From NCBI RefSeq assembly GCF_042658845.1, contig NZ_JBHSRI010000007.1:138899-202898 (forward strand): DNA of 64,000 nt, in the 5' to 3' direction. Source of the stretch: Paenisporosarcina macmurdoensis. GTDB taxonomy: Bacteria; Bacillota; Bacilli; Bacillales_A; Planococcaceae. This document shows, piece by piece, positions 25,570 through 35,276 of the stretch. Under the pieces are notes generated by a model. That model saw only the letters and a list, made by a program, of their open reading frames with translations, was not told the DNA's origin and searched no databases. The position numbers and the translations under genes are program-made. The number at the start of each line of letters is the position of its first letter. Position 1 is the first letter of the stretch.

Positions 25570-26673
25570 TTATTGTTTTATTTGCACCCAATCTTTGAAA
25601 AGGGTCGGGTCAGGAGGCGACCCGATTATAAGAGCCAAAGAATTTCTATCCTTTAACCTAAATACATAATTATAAAAGCTCTTAGAAGATAAAAAGACTC
25701 CTTTTGTCTCGATTAACGTGACGGTTTCAATCATTTTTTTTAGTTGCGATCTACTAGAATGACTATCAACTTTAAGAACTCCATCTTTTAATGTAGTGTA
25801 ATTCACCAACAATTCTACCTTACATCCTTCCTTGGAAAGGACGTTATAAGCTGATACTGCGTATTCAATAAGTTCTTCCATATCATGACGCAATTGAAAA
25901 CTTAAACTCCCCACGATATTTAAAAAGATCGAGTACTCGTTGCCATTTACTTTTTCATATTTTTTTGCGACTATTTTGCTTTCCTTTGCGGTAGCTAACC
26001 AATGAATATGGCGGAAACTTTCATTCTCATAGTTTTTGGTCCCCATAATTTTGGTTTCATCCATATAAAAGGAGTGGTTCGTCATCCTATTTCCGTAAAT
26101 AATTGATTTTAATTTAATCTCATTTATCTTTAGAATTCTTGGTAGAACGATGAATGTAGGAAGGGAGTTTCTAGAATAGACTAATCGAAAGGCTTGTAAA
26201 TGGAAGGGATCCTTAAGAAATATTTCGAAATTCGACCAGTTATGATGTCCACGACTTTTACCTTTAATAAGAACCTTGACCACTTTTTTCGAATTAGGAA
26301 GCACATCCACTATAATCTTTTCCATACTACTCTCTACGTTCTCCGAATTGAGAAAGACAATATTCTTATCATTCTCACTCTCAATTCGAATCTCTAAGTT
26401 GAAAAGAGGGAGGTGAGAGTCGTTTGATATCTCAATAAAACACTCTTCTAAGTCATCAACACTTGAAGAGAGACTATACTTTTTAAATTTCCAGGAAACC
26501 TTACTTTGCACAGTTTTAAGATACACATAGGATAACAAGACCAAACTAAAAAAGAAGGCAAGGAGAACCACAATTATATAACTTTCCAGAAAATTAAATA
26601 CCAAAAAAAGCACTGACAATAAACTTAAGGTAATGGGCGATGAGAAAATGGTCTTTTCTTTTGCTACGATCAT
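25570..26673 (-). CDS. DUF58 protein
   Basis: A 367-aa protein with two adjacent N-terminal membrane segments (about 13-50), a beta-rich middle, and the DUF58 core YENESFRHIHWLATAKESKIVAKKYEK. DUF58 proteins have a von Willebrand-like fold and work with MoxR ATPases in assembling or maturing other proteins. The core keeps the R-x-I-H-W pattern of the family. The start overlaps the MoxR stop by 4 nt (ATGA), showing translational coupling. Confidence 0.88.
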   Translation of the reverse strand: MIVAKEKTIFSSPITLSLLSVLFLVFNFLESYIIVVLLAFFFSLVLLSYVYLKTVQSKVSWKFKKYSLSSSVDDLEECFIEISNDSHLPLFNLEIRIESENDKNIVFLNSENVESSMEKIIVDVLPNSKKVVKVLIKGKSRGHHNWSNFEIFLKDPFHLQAFRLVYSRNSLPTFIVLPRILKINEIKLKSIIYGNRMTNHSFYMDETKIMGTKNYENESFRHIHWLATAKESKIVAKKYEKVNGNEYSIFLNIVGSLSFQLRHDMEELIEYAVSAYNVLSKEGCKVELLVNYTTLKDGVLKVDSHSSRSQLKKMIETVTLIETKGVFLSSKSFYNYVFRLKDRNSLALIIGSPPDPTLFKDWVQIKQ

Positions 26674-27593
26674 CTTGACTCTACAGCAACAGGCGTTAGG
26701 TCTATTATTTCCTGTACGATATGTTGTTTAGTGGTCTTTACTTCACCCTCTACATTTAATGAAATTCTATGGGCTAACAAAGGTTGAGCTAATGCTTTTA
26801 CATCATCTGGAATACAGAAATCTCTCCCATGTATAAATGCACGTGATTGAATTGCTCTCATAAAGGCAAGTGACCCCCTGGGGCTTACGCCGATTTCAAC
26901 ATATTTATGATGTCTAGTACTCTGAATGATTTTCATAAGATAATCTTCAATATCATCTGAAATTAATACTCGTTTAACCTCTTCTTTCAAACGCATAATC
27001 TCATTAATAGATATGACACTTTCAATGGTTTCAATCGGGTTACCCATTCTGAATCTCTTAAGCATATTTTTCTCATTTTCATAAGAAGGATAGCCTTGTT
27101 TAATCGTTAATAAGAAACGATCTAATTGAGCTTCGGGTAGTGGGAATGTACCAATGGAATCAAATGGGTTCTGAGTACCAATAACAATAAAAGGTTTTGG
27201 TAATGGAAAAGATTCTCCACCTAATGTGACAGTCTTTTCTTCCATTAACTCAAGTAGGGCGGATTGTGACCGTGGAACAGCTCGGTTTATTTCATCAATT
27301 AATATCACGTTACTGAATACTGGACCTTTTCTAATCTTAAAATCACTTGTTTTGACATCAAAATATTCTTGACCAATTATGTCAGAAGGTAAAGTGTCAG
27401 GTGTAAATTGTAATCGATTAAATGTGCCATCAATACTTTTTGAAAAACATTTAGCCATCGTAGTCTTACCCGTGCCAGGAACATCTTCCAATAAAACATG
27501 GCCATCACTTAACAAAGCAATAATCATCAGCTCAATTTCATTCTCTTTATCAATCATTACTTTTGATATATTTTGTACTATATTTTCCAACAC
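26670..27593 (-). CDS. MoxR-family AAA+ ATPase
   Basis: A 307-aa chaperone-like ATPase. Motifs are Walker A DVPGTGKTTMA (about 37-47), Walker B VILIDEINRA, sensor-type GTQNPFDSIGTFPLPEAQLDRF, and the C-terminal lid with SPRGSLAFMRAIQSRA. It starts with GTG at 27593, 7 nt after AGGGGG; TTG one codon later is an alternative. First gene of the minus-strand operon, which is inserted between pheT and rnhC relative to B. subtilis. Confidence 0.92.
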   Translation of the reverse strand: MLENIVQNISKVMIDKENEIELMIIALLSDGHVLLEDVPGTGKTTMAKCFSKSIDGTFNRLQFTPDTLPSDIIGQEYFDVKTSDFKIRKGPVFSNVILIDEINRAVPRSQSALLELMEEKTVTLGGESFPLPKPFIVIGTQNPFDSIGTFPLPEAQLDRFLLTIKQGYPSYENEKNMLKRFRMGNPIETIESVISINEIMRLKEEVKRVLISDDIEDYLMKIIQSTRHHKYVEIGVSPRGSLAFMRAIQSRAFIHGRDFCIPDDVKALAQPLLAHRISLNVEGEVKTTKQHIVQEIIDLTPVAVESR

Positions 27594-27984
27594 GCAAATG
27601 CCCCCTATGCGATTCCATATGTTTCTTACGATTTATTTTAATAACTTTCCTTGTCTTAATTACTTCGACACCCCTCGAGAAATTCCTTTTTATACCATTA
27701 ATACCTTTAATAGATTATCTCTAGTTAAATTTAAATAGAATTTTGAATGTTACAAAACTGGCCGCTTCTGAACACAACACTATTCGTTATTAAAGTTTTG
27801 AAAGAATATTTAAAAGTCACTAGCTTGAATGAAATGGAAACTTTGAAATCATTATTTATTTATCGGTCGAGGTTAGTTAAATAAGAATTTTTTTATTATT
27901 GGTACTGTTTGGGTTGAATAACGTATTAATTAAATAGGAATAAATTAAATTGAGGAGAAGACCATAATTAACAAATTCGGAGTT
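27594..27984. other. Gene-free AT-rich stretch upstream of the MoxR operon
   Basis: About 390 bp between the divergent MoxR operon and a small plus-strand reading frame. It should contain the MoxR-operon promoter on the minus strand, but I see no box good enough to call. Confidence 0.3.
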
Positions 27985-28131
27985 ATGTCATTGCTGATGT
28001 TTAGTAGTAGCATTATTGCTTTTTATATTTTGAGAGGATCAGACGCTGATGTATATGTTGGCATGAAAATTTTTAGTGTTCTATCGATTATTTGGATTGT
28101 ATTTGCACCAAGAAACAAGTTGTGGATTTAA
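27985..28131 (+). pseudogene. Small hydrophobic reading frame, possibly frame-shifted
   Basis: ATG at 27985 opens a 48-residue frame (MSLLMFSSSIIAFYILRG...) with two hydrophobic stretches, stopping at 28131. A second frame over the junction continues with GGILNYCILVMAIFLILAMG up to a stop near 28208, so the original may have been one membrane protein of about 75 residues broken by a frameshift. The GAGGAG site at about 27951 lies over 25 nt before the ATG and would instead serve an ATA or ATT codon. Low confidence; no family recognised. Confidence 0.3.
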
Positions 28132-28350
28132 TTGGAGGGATTCTAAACTACTGCATATTGGTCATGGCTATTTTTCTAATACTCGCAATGGGCATAGATG
28201 AGCCTTAACCTATGGAAGAGAACAATTAAAAGACGTAAGAATAAATATCAGATAAAGAATTTAGTTAGAGGACTTAAAATTCCATTGTGCCCTGGCAATC
28301 AAACGTATTATATTCCAATATGCTTTGACACATGATGAATTAAAAGATGA

Positions 28351-28533
28351 TTGGAGTGGAAGACGGCGACTCCTGCGGGAATAGCATGAGCGGAAGACCC
28401 CGCAGGAGAGCTTGCTCTACGAGGAGGCTGAGGCCATGCCCGCGGAAAGCGCCCGTCTGTAACGGAAGTCAACCACTTCTAAATAGAAAAAGGGAACTAC
28501 CTTTGTCATATTTTATGACTTTTAGGATAGTTC
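28351..28533. repeat. Dispersed composite palindromic element, copy 1
   Basis: A GC-rich block (28351-28474) opening with GGAGTGGAAGACGGCGACTC and holding CTCCTGCGGG paired with CCCGCAGGAG, then CCCGCGGAAAGCGCCC near the end. It is followed by a hairpin with GGAACTA / TAGTTCC arms around GTCATATTTTATGAC. A similar composite in opposite orientation lies at 40460-40649. The GC content contrasts sharply with the AT-rich surroundings. Reading frames through it are chance. Confidence 0.75.
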
Positions 28534-28606
28534 CAGCTTTTTCATTTTCAGGTGTATCAGGTTAATGTGCAAAGCGTACCGGAAATCTCCTTAACTTCTA
28601 CAGTCC

Positions 28607-29545
28607 TTAAAGTTTTCTTTTCTTATTAGCAAGAGCGATTGCTTTGCCTGTATTCGCAAAATGTTTTTTCGTAATAGAAGTCAAGAATTCTTCACCTTTT
28701 GTTAATAAAAGCCTTGCTGCCATTTCATCCACTTTAGAACCCGCACCCTTAGGTATGGTGATGCCGGCTAATAAACTGAGCTTATCCATCTCTTCCAAAA
28801 ATGCGACGCGAGCTAAAATCGAAGCTGCTGCAACTGAGACGTGAAGTTGTTCGGCTTTCGTTGAAAATAGGACATTTTCACGAATGATTTCCTTTTCAGC
28901 TTTTACATGGTTGTAGTAAATGCCACGTTCTGCAAATTGATCGATTAATATAAACTCAGGTTTTTCAGGAGCAATTTTGGTGAGCACATGTTTCAGCGCT
29001 TGATTATGTAACAATGCTTTAATTTTGCCTTGTGACCAGCCCTTTGCTTGCACCGTGTTATATTTTTCATTGCCAAGTACCAAAATTTTGTAAGTAAGGG
29101 CATCTTTTAGATCAGGAGCAATTTTTCGCATCAAATCATCAGTTAACATTTTCGAGTCTTTTACACCTAGAAACTGAATGAGTTCAATTTTGTCTGCAGG
29201 CACGTAACATGCTGCGACGGTCATTGGTCCAAAAAAATCACCAGTTCCAGTTTCGTCAGATCCAAGTACTGATTTTAAAGCAAAGCTCTCAGGCAATGTA
29301 TCTCCTTTTGTTGAACTGATTTTTTTAGCTGATTTTTCTTGAGTCGACCCCCAACGCATCGCTTCTCTACTAGACCCTCCACCTTGAAATAATACTTTGC
29401 CTGACTTATAAGCAGTAATTGATGTGTCTGATAGTTTTGCCGCAAAAATCACTCCTGGAGCCTTGCGTTCAATTCGGTTAGATGCATAATGAGACATCAC
29501 TTCTTTTAATTGAGTTGCGGATAGTACAATAACCTCGTTTGACAT
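28607..29545 (-). CDS. rnhC: Ribonuclease HIII
   Basis: Removes RNA from RNA-DNA hybrids. The 312-aa product has an N-terminal TBP-like substrate-binding domain (about 1-80) and the RNase H catalytic domain: SDETGTGDFFGPMTVAACYV (first acidic pair), GVKDSKMLTD, ILIDQFAERG, and SVAAASILARVAF. The start at 29545 is taken from AAAGGA 8 nt upstream; a GTG two codons earlier is possible. It opens the conserved rnhC-zapA-yshB-polX-mutS2 group, transcribed divergently from zapA. Confidence 0.95.
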   Translation of the reverse strand: MSNEVIVLSATQLKEVMSHYASNRIERKAPGVIFAAKLSDTSITAYKSGKVLFQGGGSSREAMRWGSTQEKSAKKISSTKGDTLPESFALKSVLGSDETGTGDFFGPMTVAACYVPADKIELIQFLGVKDSKMLTDDLMRKIAPDLKDALTYKILVLGNEKYNTVQAKGWSQGKIKALLHNQALKHVLTKIAPEKPEFILIDQFAERGIYYNHVKAEKEIIRENVLFSTKAEQLHVSVAAASILARVAFLEEMDKLSLLAGITIPKGAGSKVDEMAARLLLTKGEEFLTSITKKHFANTGKAIALANKKRKL

Positions 29546-29634
29546 AAACACATTCCTTTCTAATGGTGCGTATTCCCAAGTCTATCTATTTCATGGTATG
29601 ATATATATTAGGATTTTGATGAGGAGGGTACCCT

Positions 29635-29895
29635 TTGTCAGAGCAACATAAAATACGAGTTTCGGTAGATATTTATGGGCAAACGTATAAAATGGTCGGT
29701 TCTGAAACGAGCGGGCATATGCGTCTAGTTGCTTCAATGGTTGATGATAAAATGCGAGAAATTAATTCGCACAGTCCCTCATTAGATAGTGCTAAACTAG
29801 CTGTCCTTACAGCAATTAATACAGTTCACGAATATGTTAAATTAAAAGAACAAATTGAACAACTAGAAGAAGAAATCAAAAGGTTAAAGGGCTGA
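29635..29895 (+). CDS. zapA: Cell division protein ZapA
   Basis: An 86-aa FtsZ-ring-associated protein that bundles FtsZ filaments. The N-terminal part (IRVSVDIYGQTYKMVGSE, HMRLVASMVDDKM) and the long C-terminal coiled coil (about 50-86) are typical. Start codon is TTG, with GAGGAGGGT 5-6 nt upstream. It starts 89 bp from the divergent rnhC and is followed 4 nt later by the CvpA-type gene. Confidence 0.92.
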   Translation: MSEQHKIRVSVDIYGQTYKMVGSETSGHMRLVASMVDDKMREINSHSPSLDSAKLAVLTAINTVHEYVKLKEQIEQLEEEIKRLKG

Positions 29896-29899
29896 ATAA

Positions 29900-30439
29900 A
29901 TGTTAGATATTATTATTTTACTTGCGTTATTAATAGGGTTATTCGTAGGTGCTAAACGTGGACTAATTGTCCAACTGATACATATGACTGGTTTTATCAT
30001 TGCGCTTGTTGTCGCTTATACGTATTATAAACCACTCGCAGAGAAATTTGTCTTGTGGATTCCATATCCTACCGTAGACTCGAGTTCAAGACTTACATTT
30101 GCGATTGATAAACTTGATTTAGATCAAACATTTTATCAATTAATCGCATTTGCACTTATCTTTTTTGTTATAAAATTCGCGTTGCAACTAGTTGCATCCA
30201 TGTTTGACTTCCTATCATACTTACCAGTTTTAGGGTTTATTAGTAAAATCACTGGAGCAGTTTTAGGATTTATTGAATTTTACGTCCTATTGTTTATATT
30301 AATTTATGTGGTGGCATTGTTGCCAATCGCACCTTTCCAAAGTTTAATTGAAAACTCTAGTTTAGCGGAGTCTATGCTAACAAAAACTCCATTTATATCA
30401 GAGACGGTTAAAAATTGGTGGTACATCTATACTGAGTAG
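29900..30439 (+). CDS. yshB: CvpA-family membrane protein (YshB)
   Basis: A 179-aa integral membrane protein with four hydrophobic segments; the start MLDIIILLALLIGLFVGAKRG, with the following LIVQ, is typical of the CvpA/colicin V production family. Precise function is unknown. It lies 4 nt after zapA, so both are co-transcribed, matching the B. subtilis order. Confidence 0.88.
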   Translation: MLDIIILLALLIGLFVGAKRGLIVQLIHMTGFIIALVVAYTYYKPLAEKFVLWIPYPTVDSSSRLTFAIDKLDLDQTFYQLIAFALIFFVIKFALQLVASMFDFLSYLPVLGFISKITGAVLGFIEFYVLLFILIYVVALLPIAPFQSLIENSSLAESMLTKTPFISETVKNWWYIYTE

Positions 30440-30442
30440 TAA

Positions 30443-30476
30443 CTTCTCTCTTCCTGATGAGAGGAGTTTTTTTTAA
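30443..30476 (+). terminator. Terminator of zapA-yshB
   Basis: ACTTCTCTC and GAGAGGAGT pair around a short loop, followed by eight T. Confidence 0.85.
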
Positions 30477-30482
30477 GAGGAT

Positions 30483-30625
30483 GTTCAAAAAGTCCGCTTA
30501 AAATAGCTGTCGTATCTCTTCATTGGCTTGCTTCTCCGCTCCTCACGTATCAAAACCATACGCTGCGGTGCTCGAAGGCTACGCCGCCTCGACCTACTCG
30601 GCTCTTTTAATGCTCCTTTTTGAAC
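30483..30625. repeat. 143-bp element with 10-bp terminal inverted repeats
   Basis: GTTCAAAAAG at 30483-30492 and CTTTTTGAAC at 30616-30625 are perfect inverted ends. The interior (AAATAGCTGTCGTATCTC, TCCGCTCCTCACG, TACGCTGCGGTGCTCGAAGG) is GC-richer than its flanks and has no open frame of note. It lies between the yshB terminator and polX. The shape is that of a small non-autonomous mobile or repeat element; only one copy is in the window. Confidence 0.65.
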
Positions 30626-30652
30626 AGGGATTTGAAGAATGGAGGAATCGTT

Positions 30653-32356
30653 ATGAATAAAAAAATCATTATCCAAACTTTAGAGAAAATTGCTTTATAT
30701 ATGGAATTAAAAGGTGAAAACCCGTTTAAAGTGTCTGCTTTCCGAAAGGCGGCTCAAGCACTTGAGCTTGATGCAAGAAGCCTTGCTGAAATGGACGATG
30801 TGACGAAATTAAAAGGCATTGGTAAAGGAACGGCCGCTGTTATTGATGAATTGATTGAAACTAGCAAGTCATCCGTATTGCAAGAGTTAGAAGAATCTGT
30901 GCCAAGTGGTTTATTACCTCTATTAAAACTTCCAGGTCTAGGTGGAAAGAAAATAGCTAAGTTATATCAAGAACTTGGTGTGGATTCAGCAGAGTCTTTA
31001 AAACGAGCTTGTGAAGAAGGAAAAGTTCAAGCTCTAGCAGGTTTTGGTGCAAAAACACAAGAAAAAATCATGAAAGAATTGGACCAATTTGAATCAAGGC
31101 CTGATCGTTTACCCATTTGGCGTTTAGAAACGGCTGTTTTAGTGATTGAAGATATCTTGAGTAAAATCACACAGATTGACAAATTCTCAGTGGCTGGAAG
31201 CTTTCGTCGTGTAAAGGAAACGAGTAAAGATCTTGATTTTATTATCGCAACTACAGATATTGTGGCAGTGAGAGAAGCTCTATTAAAAGACTTACCCGTA
31301 ACTGAAATTATTGCAGCAGGTGACACAAAAGTGTCAGTAACTATCGATTTTGAAGAATTGATTGATGTCGACTTCCGGTTAGTTGAACCGGCTGCATACA
31401 TAACGGCACTTCACCATTTCACAGGTTCAAAAGATCATAATGTCAAACTCCGTCAATTAGCTAAATCTCAAGGGAAGAAAATTAGTGAGTATGGAGTGGA
31501 GCAAGAAGACGGCTCAAATCAAACATTTGAGTCTGAACAAGATTTCTTCGCTCATTTTGGACTTCCTTATTTCCCACCGGCTGTCCGTGAAGATTCTAAA
31601 GAATTTGACCGTCAAGATGAGCTGAAAGATCTCATACATGTGGAAGCAATTAAAGCAGATTTGCATATGCATACCACACAATCAGACGGTGCTCATACAT
31701 TGCGTGAAATGATTGAGGCATGTATGGAAAAAGGCTACACCCATATGGCGATTACGGACCACTCACATTATTTACGAATAGCAAATGGCCTATCTGCGGA
31801 ACGTTTGCGCGACCAGATAACAGAAATTCGTAAAATTCAAAAGGACTATCCATCGATTCAAATTTTGGCGGGTACTGAAATGGATATATTACCGGATGGT
31901 TCGCTCGATTTTGATGATGAACTTCTTGCAGAGCTCGATTTTGTCATAGCATCGATTCATTCAAGTTTTAACCAACCCCAAGAAAAAATTATGGAAAGAC
32001 TTTTCACGGCCATGAAAAATAAACACGTCGATATGATTGCCCATCCAACGGGACGCATTATCGGAAAACGTAATGGCTATGATCCAGACGTTTCACAATT
32101 AATTAAATGGGCTGCAGAATATGGGAAAATTCTAGAATTAAATGCAAACCCACATCGACTAGATTTAGCAACGGAATATTTAATTGAAGCACAAAACTTA
32201 AACGTACCAATTGCCATCAATACAGATGCACATGCTATTGAACAATTAAGATTTATGGAAATTGGTGTGAAATATGCACAAAAAGCGTGGTTAAAAGAAG
32301 ACTTAATCGTCAATACATGGTCTTATGATAAGTTGAAGAATTATTTAAACGATTAA
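30653..32356 (+). CDS. polX: DNA polymerase/3'-5' exonuclease PolX
   Basis: A family X repair polymerase fused to a PHP nuclease. The 567-aa protein has N-terminal helix-hairpin-helix repeats (KLKGIGKGTAAVIDELIE, KLPGLGGKKIAKLYQELG), the nucleotidyltransferase site VAGSFRRVKETSKDLDFIIA with later VDFRLV, and the C-terminal PHP domain starting KADLHMHTTQSDGAH and ending in NTDAHAIEQL. The ATG at 30653 is chosen from GGAGGA 6-7 nt upstream. Confidence 0.95.
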   Translation: MNKKIIIQTLEKIALYMELKGENPFKVSAFRKAAQALELDARSLAEMDDVTKLKGIGKGTAAVIDELIETSKSSVLQELEESVPSGLLPLLKLPGLGGKKIAKLYQELGVDSAESLKRACEEGKVQALAGFGAKTQEKIMKELDQFESRPDRLPIWRLETAVLVIEDILSKITQIDKFSVAGSFRRVKETSKDLDFIIATTDIVAVREALLKDLPVTEIIAAGDTKVSVTIDFEELIDVDFRLVEPAAYITALHHFTGSKDHNVKLRQLAKSQGKKISEYGVEQEDGSNQTFESEQDFFAHFGLPYFPPAVREDSKEFDRQDELKDLIHVEAIKADLHMHTTQSDGAHTLREMIEACMEKGYTHMAITDHSHYLRIANGLSAERLRDQITEIRKIQKDYPSIQILAGTEMDILPDGSLDFDDELLAELDFVIASIHSSFNQPQEKIMERLFTAMKNKHVDMIAHPTGRIIGKRNGYDPDVSQLIKWAAEYGKILELNANPHRLDLATEYLIEAQNLNVPIAINTDAHAIEQLRFMEIGVKYAQKAWLKEDLIVNTWSYDKLKNYLND

Positions 32357-32388
32357 TGTCCATTAAAGAAATAGAGGAGGTGTTTTGA

Positions 32389-34752
32389 ATGATAACCAAA
32401 CGAGCATTGAAAACACTCGAATTTGATAAAGTGAGAGAGCAAGTTGCCAATTTTTGCACATCCTCACTGGGACGAACGCAATTAGACTTACTTGAACCTT
32501 CTATCGTGTTACATGAAGTTAAGCGATTATTAGATGAAATGGATGAAGGGTTAGATCTTCTTCGCGTTCGAGGAAATGTACCAATGGGTGGCATATTCGA
32601 TGTGCGCGCCCATGCAAGACGTGCTCAAATCGGTGGAATGTTAAGTCCGACTGAACTAATGGAGATAGCGAGTACCATTCGTGCTAGTCGTATATTACGT
32701 CAATTCCTTGAAGCTGTAGAAGCATCAGAAGACATAAAAATCCCATTCTTTATCGAACGAAAACAAGCACTTCCAATCTTAACGGCACTTGAACACGAAA
32801 TCATTGCGTGTATTGATGACAATGGGGCAGTTTTGGATAGTGCCAGTAGTCAATTGCGTACGATTCGTCAGCAATTACGTTCTCAAGAAAGTCGTGTACG
32901 TGAAAAATTAGAAAGTTATACACGGGGCAAAAATGCTTCGAAAATGTTATCTGACTCCATTATCACAATAAGAAATGATCGATTTGTTATTCCTGTAAAA
33001 CAAGAGTACCGTGGAAGCTATGGTGGGATTGTTCATGATCAGTCATCTTCAGGACAAACATTATTTATTGAACCTGATGCAGTCGTGCAAGCGAACAATG
33101 AAATTCGTCGACTTAAAATGAAAGAGCAAGAAGAAATCGAGCGTATTTTATTGGCCCTATCTCTAGAAGTTCAAACGGTAGCTCATGATATATTTGGACT
33201 CGTTCAAATTTTGGGTGAAATTGATGTAATTTTAGCAAAAGCAAAATATGGTCAAGCACATAAATGTACGAAACCAACAGTCAACGATCAAAGTATCATA
33301 CGTTTAGTGAAAGCACGTCATCCATTATTGAACATAGAAGAAGCGGTTGCGAATACTATTGAATTTGGCGATGACATAACAGCAATCGTCATCACTGGAC
33401 CAAATACTGGTGGTAAAACAGTAACGCTCAAAACAGTAGGTCTGTGTACACTAATGGCTCAAGCTGGTATTCCTATTCCGGCGTTAGATGGCTCTGAAGT
33501 GGCTGTATTTGATCAAATTTTTGCAGATATAGGTGACGAACAATCCATCGAACAAAGCTTGAGTACGTTCTCTTCTCATATGGTCAATATTGTGGATATA
33601 TTATCAAAATTCGATGAACGTAGCCTTGTCCTATTTGATGAACTTGGAGCAGGTACAGACCCGCAAGAAGGGGCAGCACTTGCCATTTCACTGTTAGATG
33701 AAGTACATGGTCGAGGTGCGCTTGTCATGGCAACGACTCATTATCCAGAATTAAAAGCTTACGGCTATAATCGACCGGGTGTTGCAAATGCTAGTGTTGA
33801 ATTCGATGTTGAATCCTTAAGTCCGACGTATAAATTATTAATTGGCGTACCTGGTCGCAGTAATGCTTTTGAAATTTCAAAACGACTAGGGTTGCCGAAA
33901 CATATTATTACACATGCGCAATCCTTTACAGGGACAGACCGACATGAAGTGGAATCAATGATTGCTTCGCTTGAAGCTAGTCGAAAGCAATCTGAAAAAG
34001 ATGCGGAACAATCCAGTGTATTACGCATTGAATCAGAGAAGATTAAAGCGGATTTGTCTGCTCAATTGCAACAACTTGAGGAACAAAAAGATAAAGTCGA
34101 ACAAAAAGCTAAGGATAAAGCACGCAAAATTGTGGATGACGCAAGAAGAGAAGCTGAGGGTATTATTGCAGAACTACGAACCATGCAAAAAAATGCTCAA
34201 CATGTCATAAAAGATCACGAATTAATTGATGTACGAAAACGCCTTGAAAAAGCCGCTCCTGAAAATACAGTGTTGAAGAAACAACAACAAATCAAAGCAC
34301 GCCAAATGACCCTAACAAAAGGTGACGAAGTCAAAGTCTTAAGTTACGGTCAAAAAGGAATCTTGTTGGATAAAGTTTCGAACACGGAATGGAGTGTTCA
34401 AATCGGTATTTTGAAAATGAAAGTAGCTGAATCCGATTTAGAGTATCTCAAACCAGAAAAACAAAAACAAACAGTGGCCATGTCTCATGTTAAGGGGCGT
34501 GACACTTACGTAAAACTAGATTTAGATTTACGTGGTGAGCGATTTGAAGATGCCATTCTGAGAGCTGAGAAGTACATTGACGATGCTATTCTGTCTAGTT
34601 ATCATCAAGTATCGATTATTCACGGAAAAGGTACAGGGGCACTGAGACAAGGCATACAACAATTCTTGAAAAATCATTCTCGTGTCAAAAGTTATCGCTT
34701 TGGTGAAGCGGGTGAAGGCGGTCACGGTGTTACCATCGTGGAATTAAAATAA
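32389..34752 (+). CDS. mutS2: MutS2 ATPase/Smr endonuclease
   Basis: A MutS-like ATPase that lacks the mismatch-reading domain; in Bacillales it limits recombination or rescues collided ribosomes. The 787-aa protein has Walker A ITGPNTGGKTVTLKT (about 335-349), Walker B LVLFDELGAGTDPQEGA, a long coiled coil (about 520-620), and a C-terminal Smr domain with LDLRGERFEDA and IIHGKGTGALRQG. GAGGAGGTG lies upstream of the ATG. It follows polX by 32 nt. Confidence 0.96.
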   Translation: MITKRALKTLEFDKVREQVANFCTSSLGRTQLDLLEPSIVLHEVKRLLDEMDEGLDLLRVRGNVPMGGIFDVRAHARRAQIGGMLSPTELMEIASTIRASRILRQFLEAVEASEDIKIPFFIERKQALPILTALEHEIIACIDDNGAVLDSASSQLRTIRQQLRSQESRVREKLESYTRGKNASKMLSDSIITIRNDRFVIPVKQEYRGSYGGIVHDQSSSGQTLFIEPDAVVQANNEIRRLKMKEQEEIERILLALSLEVQTVAHDIFGLVQILGEIDVILAKAKYGQAHKCTKPTVNDQSIIRLVKARHPLLNIEEAVANTIEFGDDITAIVITGPNTGGKTVTLKTVGLCTLMAQAGIPIPALDGSEVAVFDQIFADIGDEQSIEQSLSTFSSHMVNIVDILSKFDERSLVLFDELGAGTDPQEGAALAISLLDEVHGRGALVMATTHYPELKAYGYNRPGVANASVEFDVESLSPTYKLLIGVPGRSNAFEISKRLGLPKHIITHAQSFTGTDRHEVESMIASLEASRKQSEKDAEQSSVLRIESEKIKADLSAQLQQLEEQKDKVEQKAKDKARKIVDDARREAEGIIAELRTMQKNAQHVIKDHELIDVRKRLEKAAPENTVLKKQQQIKARQMTLTKGDEVKVLSYGQKGILLDKVSNTEWSVQIGILKMKVAESDLEYLKPEKQKQTVAMSHVKGRDTYVKLDLDLRGERFEDAILRAEKYIDDAILSSYHQVSIIHGKGTGALRQGIQQFLKNHSRVKSYRFGEAGEGGHGVTIVELK

Positions 34753-34851
34753 ACGACTCAGTTCCATCGTTATGATTTGTTTGGATTCCGATATTTGAAA
34801 CCAAAAAGCGTTTCATACGTAAAAGCTAGAAACGTTTGAAGGAGTAAACAT

Positions 34852-35265
34852 ATGTTAAGTATGAATTTTTGGCAGCATCCCTTAGTGGAAACAGCTGGTT
34901 ATTTTAGTGTTGTTGTGTTGTGTTTGATTTTAACGATGGTGTTGTTTGAAATCGTTACGAAATATAAAAACTGGCAAGAAATTCAAAAAGGCAATCTGGC
35001 TGTAGCCATGGCAACGGGCGGTAAAATTTTTGGAGTAGCGAATATTTTTCGTTACGCCATTGAAAACCATAATTCCCTTCCTGAAATGATCGGATGGGGT
35101 TTATATGGTTTCGCTTTACTTATCGTGGCGTATTTCTTATTTGAATTTTTAACGCCAAAATTCAATATTGATCGAGAGATTGAAAATGATAATCGCTCTG
35201 TAGGATTTATTTCTCTATCCATTTCTGTTGGATTGTCATTTGTCATTGGAGCAAGTATTTCATAG
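34852..35265 (+). CDS. yshE: DUF350 membrane protein (YshE)
   Basis: A 137-aa protein with four hydrophobic segments in two DUF350 repeats; central motif LAVAMATGGKIFGVANIFRYA is typical of the family. Function unknown. GAAGGAG lies 7 nt before the ATG. It sits between mutS2 and lcfA as in B. subtilis. Confidence 0.88.
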   Translation: MLSMNFWQHPLVETAGYFSVVVLCLILTMVLFEIVTKYKNWQEIQKGNLAVAMATGGKIFGVANIFRYAIENHNSLPEMIGWGLYGFALLIVAYFLFEFLTPKFNIDREIENDNRSVGFISLSISVGLSFVIGASIS

Positions 35266-35276
35266 GAGTGGTTAAA

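Noticed and set aside
28347..28565. Arg-rich 72-codon reading frame
   Set aside because: It lies entirely inside the GC-rich dispersed element and has no ribosome binding site; the same applies to the frames at 40711-41087.
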